DNA of 64,000 bases from CAVXDY01 sp963760715 (GCA_963760715.1 CAVXDY010000007.1:124001-188000), one strand, 5' to 3'. Positions 25,492-35,492 are shown, counted from the first letter of the stretch. Notes: generated by a model not told the origin, from the letters alone. Numbers and translations are program-made.

Positions 25492-27255
25492 TCAGCTCTC
25501 GGAGCCCGTGCCCACCGGCTCCGCCTTGGGAGCCGCCCGACGGGTGCGGCGCTTGGGCTTGGGGGCCTCCTCGGCGTCCGCCTCGGCCGCGATCTCGGCC
25601 GACGGAGCGGCCTCGACCTCCGCGTCGGCCTTCGGCGCGGCCTTGCGGGTGCGGCGCTTGGGCTTGGGGGCCTCCTCGGCGTCCGCCTCGGCCGCGGTCT
25701 CGGCCGACGGAGCGTCGACCTCCTCGTCGGCCTTCGGCGCGGCCTTGCGGGTGCGCCGCTTCGGCTTCGGAGCCTCGTCACCGTCGGCCTCGGCCGGCGG
25801 CGGGGCCTCGAGCACGGCCTCGGCCGCCGGAACGGCCTCGGCCTCCGCGCCGGCCGTGGCACGGCGACGCACGCGGCGCCTGCCGGGGACGGCGGGCGCC
25901 TCCTCGGCCGCGGGCGGCGGCTCCGGCGCGGCGGCGGCAGGCTCGACCGGGGCCTCGGCCGGGGCCTCGTCGTCGGCCGCGGTGACGCGGCGACGGCGAC
26001 GGCGGCGCGGGGCGGCCTCGTCGTCCTCGGCGACGGGCTCGGCGGCGACCTCCTCCGGAAGGACGCCCGGCTCCTCGGACACGACCGGCTCCGCGACCTC
26101 GGACGGGTCGAGGGGCTCGAGGTCGGCGACGGTGGGCTCCGGGTCGGACGCCGCGCGGCGGCGCCGGCGGCGCGAGCTGCGCGAGGGCGGCTCGTCGTCG
26201 TCCCCCACGTCGCTGACCTCGGCCAGCTCGGGCACGTCCTCGCCCACCTCCGGGCCGAGCATGATCATGTCCTCGTAGGAGATCGGCTCGTCGAGCGGCG
26301 GCAGCGTGCCCAGGTCCACGTCGGGCGTGGGCGTGATGACGACCTCGAACACCTCGGCCTCGCCGTCGGTCTCGTCGCCCGCCACCGGCTCGGTGGTCGC
26401 GGGGTCGGAGCGCCGCCCACCGCGCCGCCGTCGCCGGCGCCCGTCGCCCTCGTCGCCCGCGCGCTCGGCGGCCGGCGCGCCGGCCGCCGCCTGCGGAAGC
26501 GGAGGCGCCGCCCCGCCGGCCAGCTCCACGCGGTAGGTCCCGCTGCGAGGGTCGGTCTCGATGCGCACGATCCCGGCCGTCGCGGCCTCCTCCAGGAACT
26601 TCGAGAACGTGGAGAAGCCGTGCTCGCTCTCGTCGAACGCGGGGTACTTGCGGCGCATGGAGTCCTTGACCACGCTTGCGAGCGGCCACTCGGTGCCCTC
26701 GCGCTGGAGCGCGGTGAGGGTCTCCTGAAGGAGCTGCATCGGGTTGAGGCCGCTTCCGCCCGAGCGGCGCGGCGTCGAGCCGGCGGCCTGCGCGGCCAGG
26801 AGGTCGTAGAAGATGAACTCGTCGCAGTTGGCGATCAGCAGCTCGCTCGCCGACTCGCGGTTGCCCACCCCGATGACGCGCTTGTTGAGCTCGCGCAGCT
26901 TGCCCACCAGGGGCGTGAAGTCGCTGTCGCCGGAGACGATGACGAAGGTGTCGACGTGCTCGCGGCTGTAGGCGAGCTCCATGGCGTCGACCGCCATCTG
27001 GATGTCGGCGCGGTTCTTGGCGCCCTCGCGGGCGGAGGGCATCTCGATGAGCCCCAGCCCGGCGTTCTGCAGCTCGTGGCGCGCGTCGCGGTAGCGGCTC
27101 CAGTCCGCGTAGGCGCGCTTCACCAGCACGCGGCCCTTCTCCGCGAGCCGGTTGTTCACGAGATGGATGTCGAAGTCGCCTCGTCCCTTGGCCCCGGGTC
27201 GGGCCATGTTCTCGAAGTCGACCAGCACGGCGAGAGAGCTCTCGCGCTCGGCCAA
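25492..27255 (-). CDS. NYN-domain RNase with LOTUS/OST-HTH domain and long repetitive Lys/Ala/Glu tail
   Basis: In this 587-residue protein, residues about 5-165 form a NYN (PIN-like, DUF88) nuclease domain with LVDFENM, IQMAVDAME and SGDSDFTPL supplying acidic metal ligands. Residues about 190-265 form a winged-helix LOTUS/OST-HTH domain (VVKDSMRRKYPAF). The remaining half is disordered, with alternating acidic stretches and RRRRRR-type basic clusters and three C-terminal copies of a KPKRRTRKAAPK unit. This layout suggests RNA binding and a role in RNA decay or processing. TTG 27255 is chosen because GGAGG lies 6 nt before it. The gene is divergent from gltA. Confidence 0.8.
   Translation of the reverse strand: MAERESSLAVLVDFENMARPGAKGRGDFDIHLVNNRLAEKGRVLVKRAYADWSRYRDARHELQNAGLGLIEMPSAREGAKNRADIQMAVDAMELAYSREHVDTFVIVSGDSDFTPLVGKLRELNKRVIGVGNRESASELLIANCDEFIFYDLLAAQAAGSTPRRSGGSGLNPMQLLQETLTALQREGTEWPLASVVKDSMRRKYPAFDESEHGFSTFSKFLEEAATAGIVRIETDPRSGTYRVELAGGAAPPLPQAAAGAPAAERAGDEGDGRRRRRRGGRRSDPATTEPVAGDETDGEAEVFEVVITPTPDVDLGTLPPLDEPISYEDMIMLGPEVGEDVPELAEVSDVGDDDEPPSRSSRRRRRRAASDPEPTVADLEPLDPSEVAEPVVSEEPGVLPEEVAAEPVAEDDEAAPRRRRRRRVTAADDEAPAEAPVEPAAAAPEPPPAAEEAPAVPGRRRVRRRATAGAEAEAVPAAEAVLEAPPPAEADGDEAPKPKRRTRKAAPKADEEVDAPSAETAAEADAEEAPKPKRRTRKAAPKADAEVEAAPSAEIAAEADAEEAPKPKRRTRRAAPKAEPVGTGSES
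25544..25790. repeat. In-frame tandem repeat (105/102 bp) encoding the NYN protein tail
   Basis: Copies begin at 25544, 25649 and 25751. The first two are near identical, and the third is partial and more diverged. Each encodes 34-35 residues combining a KPKRRTR basic block with an Ala/Glu linker. Copy number is likely to vary between strains. Confidence 0.75.
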
Positions 27256-27404
27256 TGGGTCCTCCAGAAGTCTGTGTGGGGCCGCCAGGTGCGGCGGCCG
27301 GGTCAAGCGGCGTAATGCCGAATGCCCGCGCGTACGCAGGCAGGGCGATGGTACCAGTCCTGGCAAACCCCCCGGATGGCACGTCGCGGGAGCCCCCGCG
27401 TCAC

Positions 27405-27410
27405 TAGAAT
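27405..27410 (+). promoter_or_regulatory. Likely -10 (TAGAAT) of citrate synthase
   Basis: TAGAAT lies 58 nt before ATG 27469, giving a leader of about 50 nt with AAGGGA near its end. The -35 is unclear. Confidence 0.45.
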
Positions 27411-27468
27411 CCGCGGAGGAAGAAATCGGCACCGGTAGGTGCGGAACCGCGTCAAGGGACAGCCTTCA

Positions 27469-28800
27469 ATGACCACGCAGCAGCCGACGGCGACCACTGA
27501 TGTCTCGAACGGGCCCGGCGCCGAGACCCTGAGCATCACCGACAACCGGACGGGTGCTACCTATGAGCTCCCGATCGCGGATGGAACGATCCGCGCCACC
27601 GATCTTCGCCAGATCAAGGTAGGCGACGACGACTTCGGGCTCATGACCTACGACCCCGCGTTCATGAACACGGCGTCCTGCCGGAGCGCGATCACCTACC
27701 TCGACGGCGACAAGGGCATCCTGCGCTATCGCGGCTACCCCATCGAGCAGCTCGCCGCGAGCAGCTCGTTCCTCGAGGTCGCCTACCTGCTGGTCTACGG
27801 CGACCTGCCGACCGAGCCCCAGCTCGACGCCTGGGTCCACGAGATCACCCACCACACGTTCGTGCACGAGAACGTGCGCACGTTCATGCAGGGCTTCCGC
27901 TACGACGCCCATCCCATGGGGATGCTCCAGTCCAGCGTCGGGATGCTGAGCACGTTCTACCCCGAGGCCAAGGACATCACGGACGCCGAGACCAACGACC
28001 GGCAGATCGTGCGCCTGATCGCGAAGATGCCCACCCTGGGCGCCTTCGCGTACCGGCACGTCACCGGCAAGCCGTTCGTCTACCCGAACAACGAGCTCTC
28101 CTACTCGGAGAACTTCCTCTCGATGCTGTTCACCACCGGCGTCCCGAAGTACACGCCGGACCCGCGGATCGTGAAGGCGCTCGACGTGCTCTTCATCCTC
28201 CACGCCGATCACGAGCAGAACTGCTCGACCAGCGCGGTACGCAGCGTGGGCTCGTCGCAGGTGGACCCCTACTCGGCGGTCGCGGCCGGCGTCAGCGCCC
28301 TCTACGGACCGCTCCACGGCGGCGCCAACGAGGCCGTGCTGCAGATGCTCCGCCGCATCCAGACGGTGGACAACATCCCGGCCTTCATCGAGGGGGTCAA
28401 GGGGGGCGAGGAGCGCCTGATGGGCTTCGGCCACCGGGTCTACAAGAACTTCGACCCGCGGGCGACGATCATCAAGAAGGCCTGCGACGACGTCTTCGAG
28501 GTCACGGGCGTCAACCCGCTCCTGGCCATCGCGGTGGAGCTGGAGAAGATCGCGCTTCAGGACGAGTACTTCGTCGCGCGCAAGCTCTACCCGAACGTGG
28601 ACTTCTACAGCGGCCTGATCTACGAGGCCCTCGGGATGCCGGCCGACATGTTCACGGTCCTGTTCGCGATCGGCCGCACCCCCGGCTGGGCCGCCCAGTG
28701 GCGGGAGCTGATCGGCGACAAGGAGCAGAAGATCTCGCGGCCGCGCCAGGTCTACGTGGGCGCGGACGAGCGCGACTACGTCGCGATCGCTGACCGCTAG
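27469..28800 (+). CDS. gltA: Citrate synthase
   Basis: This 443-residue hexameric-type (Si) citrate synthase has catalytic segments HADHEQNCSTS, GFGHRVYKNFDPR and PNVDFYSG, which place the two His and the Asp. It condenses oxaloacetate and acetyl-CoA to open the TCA cycle. It is the orthodox enzyme, in contrast to the HTH fusion at 5749 and the HMGL-type synthase at 4356. The ATG follows a leader of about 50 nt. It is convergent with a MarR gene, and the stops overlap by 4 nt. Confidence 0.92.
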   Translation: MTTQQPTATTDVSNGPGAETLSITDNRTGATYELPIADGTIRATDLRQIKVGDDDFGLMTYDPAFMNTASCRSAITYLDGDKGILRYRGYPIEQLAASSSFLEVAYLLVYGDLPTEPQLDAWVHEITHHTFVHENVRTFMQGFRYDAHPMGMLQSSVGMLSTFYPEAKDITDAETNDRQIVRLIAKMPTLGAFAYRHVTGKPFVYPNNELSYSENFLSMLFTTGVPKYTPDPRIVKALDVLFILHADHEQNCSTSAVRSVGSSQVDPYSAVAAGVSALYGPLHGGANEAVLQMLRRIQTVDNIPAFIEGVKGGEERLMGFGHRVYKNFDPRATIIKKACDDVFEVTGVNPLLAIAVELEKIALQDEYFVARKLYPNVDFYSGLIYEALGMPADMFTVLFAIGRTPGWAAQWRELIGDKEQKISRPRQVYVGADERDYVAIADR

Positions 28801-29285
28801 GGGACCTTCGCGGGGGCGCGCCGCTCGGCGGTGCGCTCCGCGACAGCGTCCAGCAGTGTGACGAGCAGCTCCAGCTCGCGCTCGTCGAGCGCGTCCCACA
28901 GGTGCTCCACCAGCTCGTTGCGTCCCGGGAGGGCGTCCGCCGCCACGGCCATCCCCTGCTCGGTGACGTGCGCCTGGACCATGCGCCGGTCGCTGGGGTG
29001 CGGCAGCCGCTCCACCAGCCCCGTGCGCTCCAGCCCGTTGACGAGCTTGGTCACGTTGGGACGGGTCACCCCGAGCTCGTCGCCGAGCGCGTGGAGGCAG
29101 GCGCGCCGGTCCTGACGGCAGCAGAGGACGTCCAGGACCTCCAGCTTCGCGTCGGACAGCCCGTAGCCGCCGGCGTGCCGGTCGAGCTGCCGTCCCGCGG
29201 CGCACGCCACGCGCTCGAGTGCCTCGGTCGCGAGCCGGGCGAGCTCCGAGCGGTCCACCCTCCGCACGGTCGTTTCCGGGTTCAT
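28797..29285 (-). CDS. MarR-family transcriptional regulator
   Basis: This 162-residue winged-helix regulator has the DNA-recognition region LGVTRPNVTKLVNGLERTGLVERLPHPSDRR followed by the wing and a C-terminal dimerisation helix; three cysteines (CAAG, CCRQ) might sense oxidants. The -10 TACGGT places the transcript start close to TTG 29288 or ATG 29285, and I annotate from ATG. An inverted repeat overlapping that -10 suggests autorepression. It diverges from a SHOCT gene that may share control. Confidence 0.85.
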   Translation of the reverse strand: MNPETTVRRVDRSELARLATEALERVACAAGRQLDRHAGGYGLSDAKLEVLDVLCCRQDRRACLHALGDELGVTRPNVTKLVNGLERTGLVERLPHPSDRRMVQAHVTEQGMAVAADALPGRNELVEHLWDALDERELELLVTLLDAVAERTAERRAPAKVP

Positions 29286-29290
29286 CAACT

Positions 29291-29311
29291 GGGCACCGTA
29301 CCACCGTGCCC
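29291..29311. promoter_or_regulatory. Inverted repeat, candidate MarR operator
   Basis: GGGCAC (29291-29296) and GTGCCC (29306-29311) are separated by 9 nt and straddle the -10 of the MarR gene. The length and symmetry suit a MarR dimer. Confidence 0.45.
29295..29300 (-). promoter_or_regulatory. Near-leaderless -10 (TACGGT) of the MarR gene
   Basis: On the minus strand TACGGT (29300-29295) ends 6 nt before TTG 29288 and 9 nt before ATG 29285. It partly overlaps the candidate operator. Confidence 0.55.
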
Positions 29312-29341
29312 CCGCGGCCGGTCAAGCGGCGGCCCGTGCAT

Positions 29342-29347
29342 TAGGCT
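29342..29347 (+). promoter_or_regulatory. Leaderless -10 (TAGGCT) of the SHOCT gene
   Basis: TAGGCT ends 6 nt before GTG 29354. Confidence 0.55.
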
Positions 29348-29353
29348 GTCCGG

Positions 29354-29629
29354 GTGGCCGACCCCCAGGAACAGATCCGGCAGGCGGTGCGCGACATGCT
29401 CCAGGAGCTGACGCGCGCCTTCGAGTCGGCCGGCACCAAGGCGCGCCAGGCGGTGGACGACGTCGGGCGCCTCGTGGGCGAGGCCCCCGGCATCAGCCGC
29501 CTGCGCCAGCCGTTCGAGCCGGACTCCCCGGCCCAGCTCATCCGGGAGCTCGCCAGGCTGCGCGAGGAGGGCCTGGTCACCGACGAGGAGTTCGCCGCCA
29601 AGAAGGCGGAGCTCCTGGCCCGGATGTGA
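29354..29629 (+). CDS. SHOCT-domain small protein
   Basis: This 91-residue protein has an N-terminal helical region followed by a typical C-terminal SHOCT helix pair (LIRELARLREEGLVTDEEF, AAKKAELL). SHOCT domains usually mediate oligomerisation at the end of other proteins, and here it is nearly the whole protein. It is cytosolic. It is the first of three coupled small genes: its stop overlaps the next GTG. Confidence 0.75.
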   Translation: MADPQEQIRQAVRDMLQELTRAFESAGTKARQAVDDVGRLVGEAPGISRLRQPFEPDSPAQLIRELARLREEGLVTDEEFAAKKAELLARM

Positions 29630-29985
29630 GCGCGCCGGAGGCCTGGAACCAGCTCCTCGAGGGGCTCCGGCCGCACGTCTCGCCCGAGTGGAGCCGGCAC
29701 GCGGAGGAGCACGGGGGAGTGGGCTGGGTGCGCCTGATCCTGCTGGTCGACGCGCACCACCAGCTCTCCACGCCGCGCGTGGCCGAGAAGGTGGCGATGA
29801 CGATGGCCGATCTCGTGCCCCCCGAGCGCGAGAGCGAGCGCGAGGGCTGGGAGGCGCTGCGCGAGAAGGCGGAGGAGGAGCGGATGGAGCTCGTCGCCTC
29901 CCTGGTCGACGCCGCGCCGTCGCTGCTCTCCGAGGAGCTGACCCCGCTCTTCGCACGCTCGATCGAGCCCATGCCCCAGATGTGA
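29626..29985 (+). CDS. Hypothetical helical protein (119 aa)
   Basis: This 119-residue soluble, helix-rich, acidic protein is not recognised (WNQLLEGLRPHVSPEWSRHA; later REGWEALREKAEEERMEL). The GTG start overlaps the SHOCT stop, and its TGA overlaps the next ATG (TGATG). It is therefore probably part of the same functional unit as its neighbours. Confidence 0.65.
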   Translation: MSAPEAWNQLLEGLRPHVSPEWSRHAEEHGGVGWVRLILLVDAHHQLSTPRVAEKVAMTMADLVPPERESEREGWEALREKAEEERMELVASLVDAAPSLLSEELTPLFARSIEPMPQM

Positions 29986-30320
29986 TGGCGGCGGGCGGGC
30001 ATCCGAGCGATGCCGACCGCGAGGTGGCCGCGAGACCGGTGCTGGAGGCCGCCCTGGCGGCGAGCGCGGCCCGCGATCGCGACGCGCTGGCGGCCTGTTA
30101 CGCCGAGGACGTCGTCTGGCTGGACGCCGGCGGCGTCACGCGCGGCCGGGACGCGGCCGCCGACCGGCACGCCGGCATCGCCGCGGTCGCGTCCGGCTGG
30201 GCGCCGCTCCAGCAGAAGGGCGCCCACGCCGTCCTGAGGTGGGCCGCGGCCGGCGGCGCGGTGGGCGCGATCGTGGTCGAGGTGCGCAGGGAGCGGATCA
30301 TCTTCGCCGCCACGGCGTAG
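29985..30320 (+). CDS. NTF2-like/SnoaL-like small protein
   Basis: In this 111-residue protein, the segment LEAALAASAARDRDALAACYAEDVVWLDAGG matches the first helix and strand of the SnoaL/DUF4440 cone fold, and the beta strands run to the C-terminus. The ligand or reaction is unknown. It is translationally coupled to the upstream gene and is followed by a perfect hairpin. Confidence 0.65.
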   Translation: MAAGGHPSDADREVAARPVLEAALAASAARDRDALAACYAEDVVWLDAGGVTRGRDAAADRHAGIAAVASGWAPLQQKGAHAVLRWAAAGGAVGAIVVEVRRERIIFAATA

Positions 30321-30340
30321 GTCCCCCCGCCTGATCTCCG

Positions 30341-30360
30341 CGCCGGCCTCGAGGCCGGCG
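30341..30360. terminator. Perfect 20-bp palindrome between convergent genes
   Basis: CGCCGGCCTC and GAGGCCGGCG are exact reverse complements and adjoin, between genes ending at 30320 (+) and 30377 (-). It probably acts as a bidirectional terminator. Confidence 0.6.
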
Positions 30361-30376
30361 AGGCCGGTGTGAGGCC

Positions 30377-30862
30377 CTACTCCCCCAGCAGGCGCAGGGC
30401 CGCCGGCGGGTAGAGGGCGCGGAGGCGGCCCCGGCCGGCGCGCGGGGACTCGACGTCCAGCACGGCGAGGCTCCCCTTCTTGAAGTCCACCACGCCCCCG
30501 CCGGTGAGCTCGGCGACGATCTGGGACAGGTCCGGCTCGTGGCCGCACACCATCGGGACGTCCGCGTCGGCGCGCTCGAGGAGGGCGTCCTCGAGGTCGT
30601 CCAGGCGCATGCCCGGCCGGAGGCGCGGGTCCTCCACGGGGGTGCCGCCCAGCGCCTCGCAGATGATCTCCGCCGTCTGCCGGCAGCGCACCAGCGGGCT
30701 GGTGAGCACGAGGCCGGGCGCGATGCCGAGGGCCCGCATCCCCGCCGCGGCGGCCCGCGTGCGCTCGACCCCCTGCGGGGTGAGCGCGCGCGGCTCGTCG
30801 CGGTTGCCCGTCGCGGGACCGGCATCCTCCGCGATGCCGTGCCGGACGAGGTGGAGCGTCAG
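30377..30862 (-). CDS. SixA-like histidine phosphatase
   Basis: This roughly 161-residue protein has the phosphohistidine motif LVRHGIAED at the N-terminus, LTSPLVRCRQTAE as the second arginine block and MVCGHEPDLSQ as the second catalytic His. This is the layout of phosphohistidine phosphatase SixA. There is no ATG, GTG or TTG between the in-frame upstream stop and the RHG motif. The only reasonable start is CTG 30862 (MTLHLVRHG), 10 nt after the malate synthase stop. In E. coli SixA acts on PTS/ArcB phosphohistidines, and a PTS-type DhaM is encoded nearby, though a link is speculative. Confidence 0.75.
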   Translation of the reverse strand: MTLHLVRHGIAEDAGPATGNRDEPRALTPQGVERTRAAAAGMRALGIAPGLVLTSPLVRCRQTAEIICEALGGTPVEDPRLRPGMRLDDLEDALLERADADVPMVCGHEPDLSQIVAELTGGGVVDFKKGSLAVLDVESPRAGRGRLRALYPPAALRLLGE

Positions 30863-30872
30863 CGGCGTGGCG

Positions 30873-32471
<1,599 letters not shown>

Positions 32472-32543
32472 GACTCGGGATGCCTTTCGTCGCTCGCCGC
32501 GTGCGATCCGAGACTAATGGACCGGGGCCGCCCGGGGCGCCCG

Positions 32544-33956
32544 TTACGAGATCCCGGGGGTCTGGGCCGCGAGCACCGACGCGACCACCACGATGGCCAG
32601 CGACAGCAGCAGCTCGACCTCGGCCATCCGCCGCACCAGCACGAGCGTCGGCCGGTTGGGGCGCTTCACGCTCCGCAGCGCGGTGACGATGCGCCGGTTG
32701 GAGAACGCGAGGAAGGCGATGGGGCAGAGCAGGGCGAGCTTGTAGAGGATGCTGCGCCCGAAGCCCGTCTGCCACAGGCCGGCCGGGTCGTTCAGCTCGC
32801 CCACCGCCCGGATCACGCCCGTCAGGATGGCGAGCCCCACGGCCACCAGGGCGACCTTCGAGAACCGCGCGAGCACCTCCTTCGCCACGATCGGCCCCCC
32901 GTCCGGCGCGATCCTCGGGAGGCGCAGGTGCACCAGCGCGACCAGCGCCAGCCCCGCGATCCACACCGAGACGGCCGCCACGTGCAGGAGCTGGGCGCCC
33001 ACCTGGAGGGTCGGGAACGAGTCAACGCGCGCGTGCCCCTGGGTCGCGATCCCTCCGAGGACCGCCAGGAGGAGCGCCGCCATGGCGATGCCGACCGCCC
33101 GCGAGCCGGCCGGCGTGGGAGCCCGGGGGGCGTTCTGGTTGCCGTACTCGCGCAGGAACTGGAACGCCCCGAGCGCGAAGAGCGCGAACAGCAGCGCCCC
33201 GCGCAGCTGCACCAGCGATCCGAACCGGGTGTCGCTCAGGACCTGGCTGATGCCCGTGGCGTCGCCCAGGGTCTTCAGGACCCCCGTGCCGAGCACCGTC
33301 GCGCTCTGCACCACCAGCAGGTAGCCCTCGGCGAGCATCGCCGCCACCGCCAGCACGCCGAAGCCCACCCAGAAGGTGTCGCGGCCCCACGCCAGCACCG
33401 CGTCGCGCTCGCTCCCGCTCGCCCCGGGAGGGCGCCGGAGGGCCGGGGCCCAGACGAGCCACCGGAAGGCGAGCAGGCCCAGCAGCCCGCCCAGGCCGGC
33501 GATCTCGAGGAAGCGCGAGCTGGTGCCCCACACGCCGGTCTCCGACGGCCCCCCCGATCCGTTCCCCGAGAAGTACGGCTGGCCGGGCGGCCCGCCCACG
33601 CCGAAGACGAGGAGGCCCGGCACCACGTGCGAGTCGGCGCCGAGGATCTGGTAGCGCACCGTGTAGGTGCCGTCGGGCAGCGCGGGGCGCAGGGGGATCT
33701 CGACCACCCGCTTGTCGGAGGTGACCCGTCCCGGGCCCGAGCTGACCGGGGTCCCGGAGGAATCGACGACGTCGAGGTCCTGGCTGCGCAGCAGCTCGAC
33801 CGGCTCGTTGAAGCTGATCGTGACCAGGCTGGGCGCCGAGTCGAGGGTGGCTCCCGCCGGCGGGCTGCTGGCGGTGATGTAGGGGTGGGCCATCGCCGTG
33901 CCGGTCGCGCCGAGGAAGGCGGCGCAGGCCACGAGGGCGAGGAGGGCTCGGCGCAT
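32544..33956 (-). CDS. CopC-CopD (YobA-YcnJ type) copper fusion protein
   Basis: This 470-residue protein has a signal peptide (residues 1-23, MAHP after cleavage giving an N-terminal His), then a CopC domain (about 24-125) with GADSHVVPG near its end. A CopD membrane domain of about eight helices follows, with conserved HARV and HVAAVSVWIAGL. It probably binds copper outside and moves it across or into the membrane. The minus-strand -10 TACCAT gives a leaderless transcript divergent from fabI. Confidence 0.88.
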   Translation of the reverse strand: MRRALLALVACAAFLGATGTAMAHPYITASSPPAGATLDSAPSLVTISFNEPVELLRSQDLDVVDSSGTPVSSGPGRVTSDKRVVEIPLRPALPDGTYTVRYQILGADSHVVPGLLVFGVGGPPGQPYFSGNGSGGPSETGVWGTSSRFLEIAGLGGLLGLLAFRWLVWAPALRRPPGASGSERDAVLAWGRDTFWVGFGVLAVAAMLAEGYLLVVQSATVLGTGVLKTLGDATGISQVLSDTRFGSLVQLRGALLFALFALGAFQFLREYGNQNAPRAPTPAGSRAVGIAMAALLLAVLGGIATQGHARVDSFPTLQVGAQLLHVAAVSVWIAGLALVALVHLRLPRIAPDGGPIVAKEVLARFSKVALVAVGLAILTGVIRAVGELNDPAGLWQTGFGRSILYKLALLCPIAFLAFSNRRIVTALRSVKRPNRPTLVLVRRMAEVELLLSLAIVVVASVLAAQTPGIS

Positions 33957-33962
33957 CCGGCG

Positions 33963-33968
33963 ATGGTA
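33963..33968 (-). promoter_or_regulatory. Leaderless -10 (TACCAT) of the CopC-CopD gene
   Basis: On the minus strand TACCAT (33968-33963) ends 6 nt before ATG 33956. Confidence 0.5.
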
Positions 33969-34013
33969 CTGCCGGGCCGCCCCGGTGGCGCCGAGCCCGG
34001 GCGGCCCGGATGG

Positions 34014-34019
34014 TACGGT
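34014..34019 (+). promoter_or_regulatory. Leaderless -10 (TACGGT) of fabI
   Basis: TACGGT ends 6 nt before GTG 34026. The short divergent region (33957-34025) thus holds two leaderless promoters. Confidence 0.55.
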
Positions 34020-34025
34020 CCCGCC

Positions 34026-34805
34026 GTGCCCGATCTCCTCGCCGGCACGACCGGCCTGGTGGTCGGCGTGGCCAACAAGCGCAGCATCGCGTGGGCCATC
34101 GCGCGGAAGCTCGATGCCGCCGGGGCGCGGCTCGCGCTGACCTACCAGGGTGAGCGCACCGAGGGCGACGTCCGCAAGCTCGCGGCGACGCTTCAGGGCT
34201 GCGACACCGTGCTCCCGCTCGACGTGCAGGACGACGCCCAGGTGGCCGCCGGCGTCGCCGGCGCGGCCGAGGCGCTGGGCGGCCTGGACATCCTGGTCCA
34301 CGCGGTGGCCTACGCGCGCCCGGAGGACCTGGGCGGGCGCTTCGTGGACACCGGCCGCGAGGGCTTCCACCTGGCCCTCGACGTCTCGGCCTACTCGCTC
34401 GCCGCCCTGGCCCGCGAGGCGGAGCCCCACATGCGCGCGCGCGGCGGCGGGTCGATCATGACGCTCTCGTACATCGCCGGCGACCGCGCGGTGCCCGGCT
34501 ACAACGTCATGGGCGTCGCCAAGGCCGCGCTGGAGTCGATCGTGCGCTACCTGGCCTGGGACCTCGGGGACGGGGGCATCCGGGTGAACGCGATCTCCGC
34601 CGGGCCGGTGCGCACGCTCGCCGCGCGCGGCATCCCCGGCTTCGGCTCGATGGCGGACAAGGCCTCCGAGCGCGCGCCGCTGCGCCGCGACATCACGGCC
34701 GACGAGGTCGGCGACGCCGCCCTCTTCCTGGCGTCGCCGTTGTCGGCCAGCGTCACCGGCGAGACGATGTTCGTCGATGCCGGGTTCCACGCCATGGGGT
34801 TCTGA
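34026..34805 (+). CDS. fabI: Enoyl-ACP reductase FabI
   Basis: In this 259-residue short-chain dehydrogenase/reductase, GVANKRSIAWAIA is the FabI dinucleotide-binding start. The catalytic YNVMGVAK gives Tyr-x6-Lys, and RTLAARGIPGF is the FabI substrate loop. It performs the last reduction of each fatty-acid elongation cycle. It is a stand-alone gene here and is followed 17 nt later by a phosphoesterase frame. GTG 34026 lies at the predicted transcript start. Confidence 0.92.
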   Translation: MPDLLAGTTGLVVGVANKRSIAWAIARKLDAAGARLALTYQGERTEGDVRKLAATLQGCDTVLPLDVQDDAQVAAGVAGAAEALGGLDILVHAVAYARPEDLGGRFVDTGREGFHLALDVSAYSLAALAREAEPHMRARGGGSIMTLSYIAGDRAVPGYNVMGVAKAALESIVRYLAWDLGDGGIRVNAISAGPVRTLAARGIPGFGSMADKASERAPLRRDITADEVGDAALFLASPLSASVTGETMFVDAGFHAMGF

Positions 34806-34822
34806 CCGGCCGCGCCGGCCCG

Positions 34823-35492
34823 GTGCGCGTCGGGGTGGTCGCCGACACGCACGTCGGCGAGAACCTGCCCGAGCTGCCCGCCGAGGTCTGCGAGGTCCTC
34901 GCGGGCGTTCGACCTGATCCTGCACGCGGGGGACATCATCGACCCGGCGGTGCTCGACGCGCTGCGCGCCGTGGCGCCGGTGGTCGCCGTGCGCGGCAAC
35001 CATGACGCGCGCCGGGGACACCGCGAGCTGCCGCGCGACGTGCTGGTGCGCGTGGGAGGGGCGCGCATCGGCCTCACCCACGGGCACCGGCGGGCGTCGG
35101 TGGAGCTGCCGGCGATCGCGGTGTCGCTGGTGGCCGGGCGGCCCGTGCGCCTGGGGTTCGAGCGCACCATGCGCGCCCGCTTCCCGGGGGCCGACTGCGT
35201 GGTGGTGGGCCACCTCCACGAGCCGATCCACCGCGAGGTGCGCGGCGTGCTCCTGTTCTCGCCCGGCGCCGTCTTCTCGGCCGAGCACGACCCCGACTTC
35301 GACTGGCGCGACCCCCGGGCCATGGCCTACCGCCGCTATCGCCGCCGCCTGCCCGCCGAGGCCCGCCGGCCGGGCGTGGGCCTGATCGAGGTGGGCCCCG
35401 GGGTCCTTCGCGCCCGGGTGATCCCGCTCCTCCGGCCGATCCGGGCGCCGTCGCCCTTCACGGCCCCGAGAGCCCCGGGAGCTCCCGCGTGA
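34823..35492 (+). pseudogene. Metallophosphoesterase (YfcE/MJ0936-like), single-base frameshift
   Basis: The first 26 codons encode VGVVADTHVG (metal motif 1). The frame then shifts within GCGGGCG at 34901-34907, and the remaining codons continue FDLILHAGDIID (motif 2), VRGNHDAR (motif 3), THGHR and VVGHLHEP (motif 5). The total of 670 nt equals 223 codons plus one, so removing one base restores an intact calcineurin-like phosphoesterase of about 222 residues. It may be a sequence error or a recent loss. The 3' end overlaps the convergent epimerase gene by 35 nt. Confidence 0.8.

Noticed and set aside
25544..25790. Direct repeats considered as a CRISPR array
   Set aside because: The repeats are about 105 bp, contiguous and in frame in the NYN protein; no short repeats with unique spacers.
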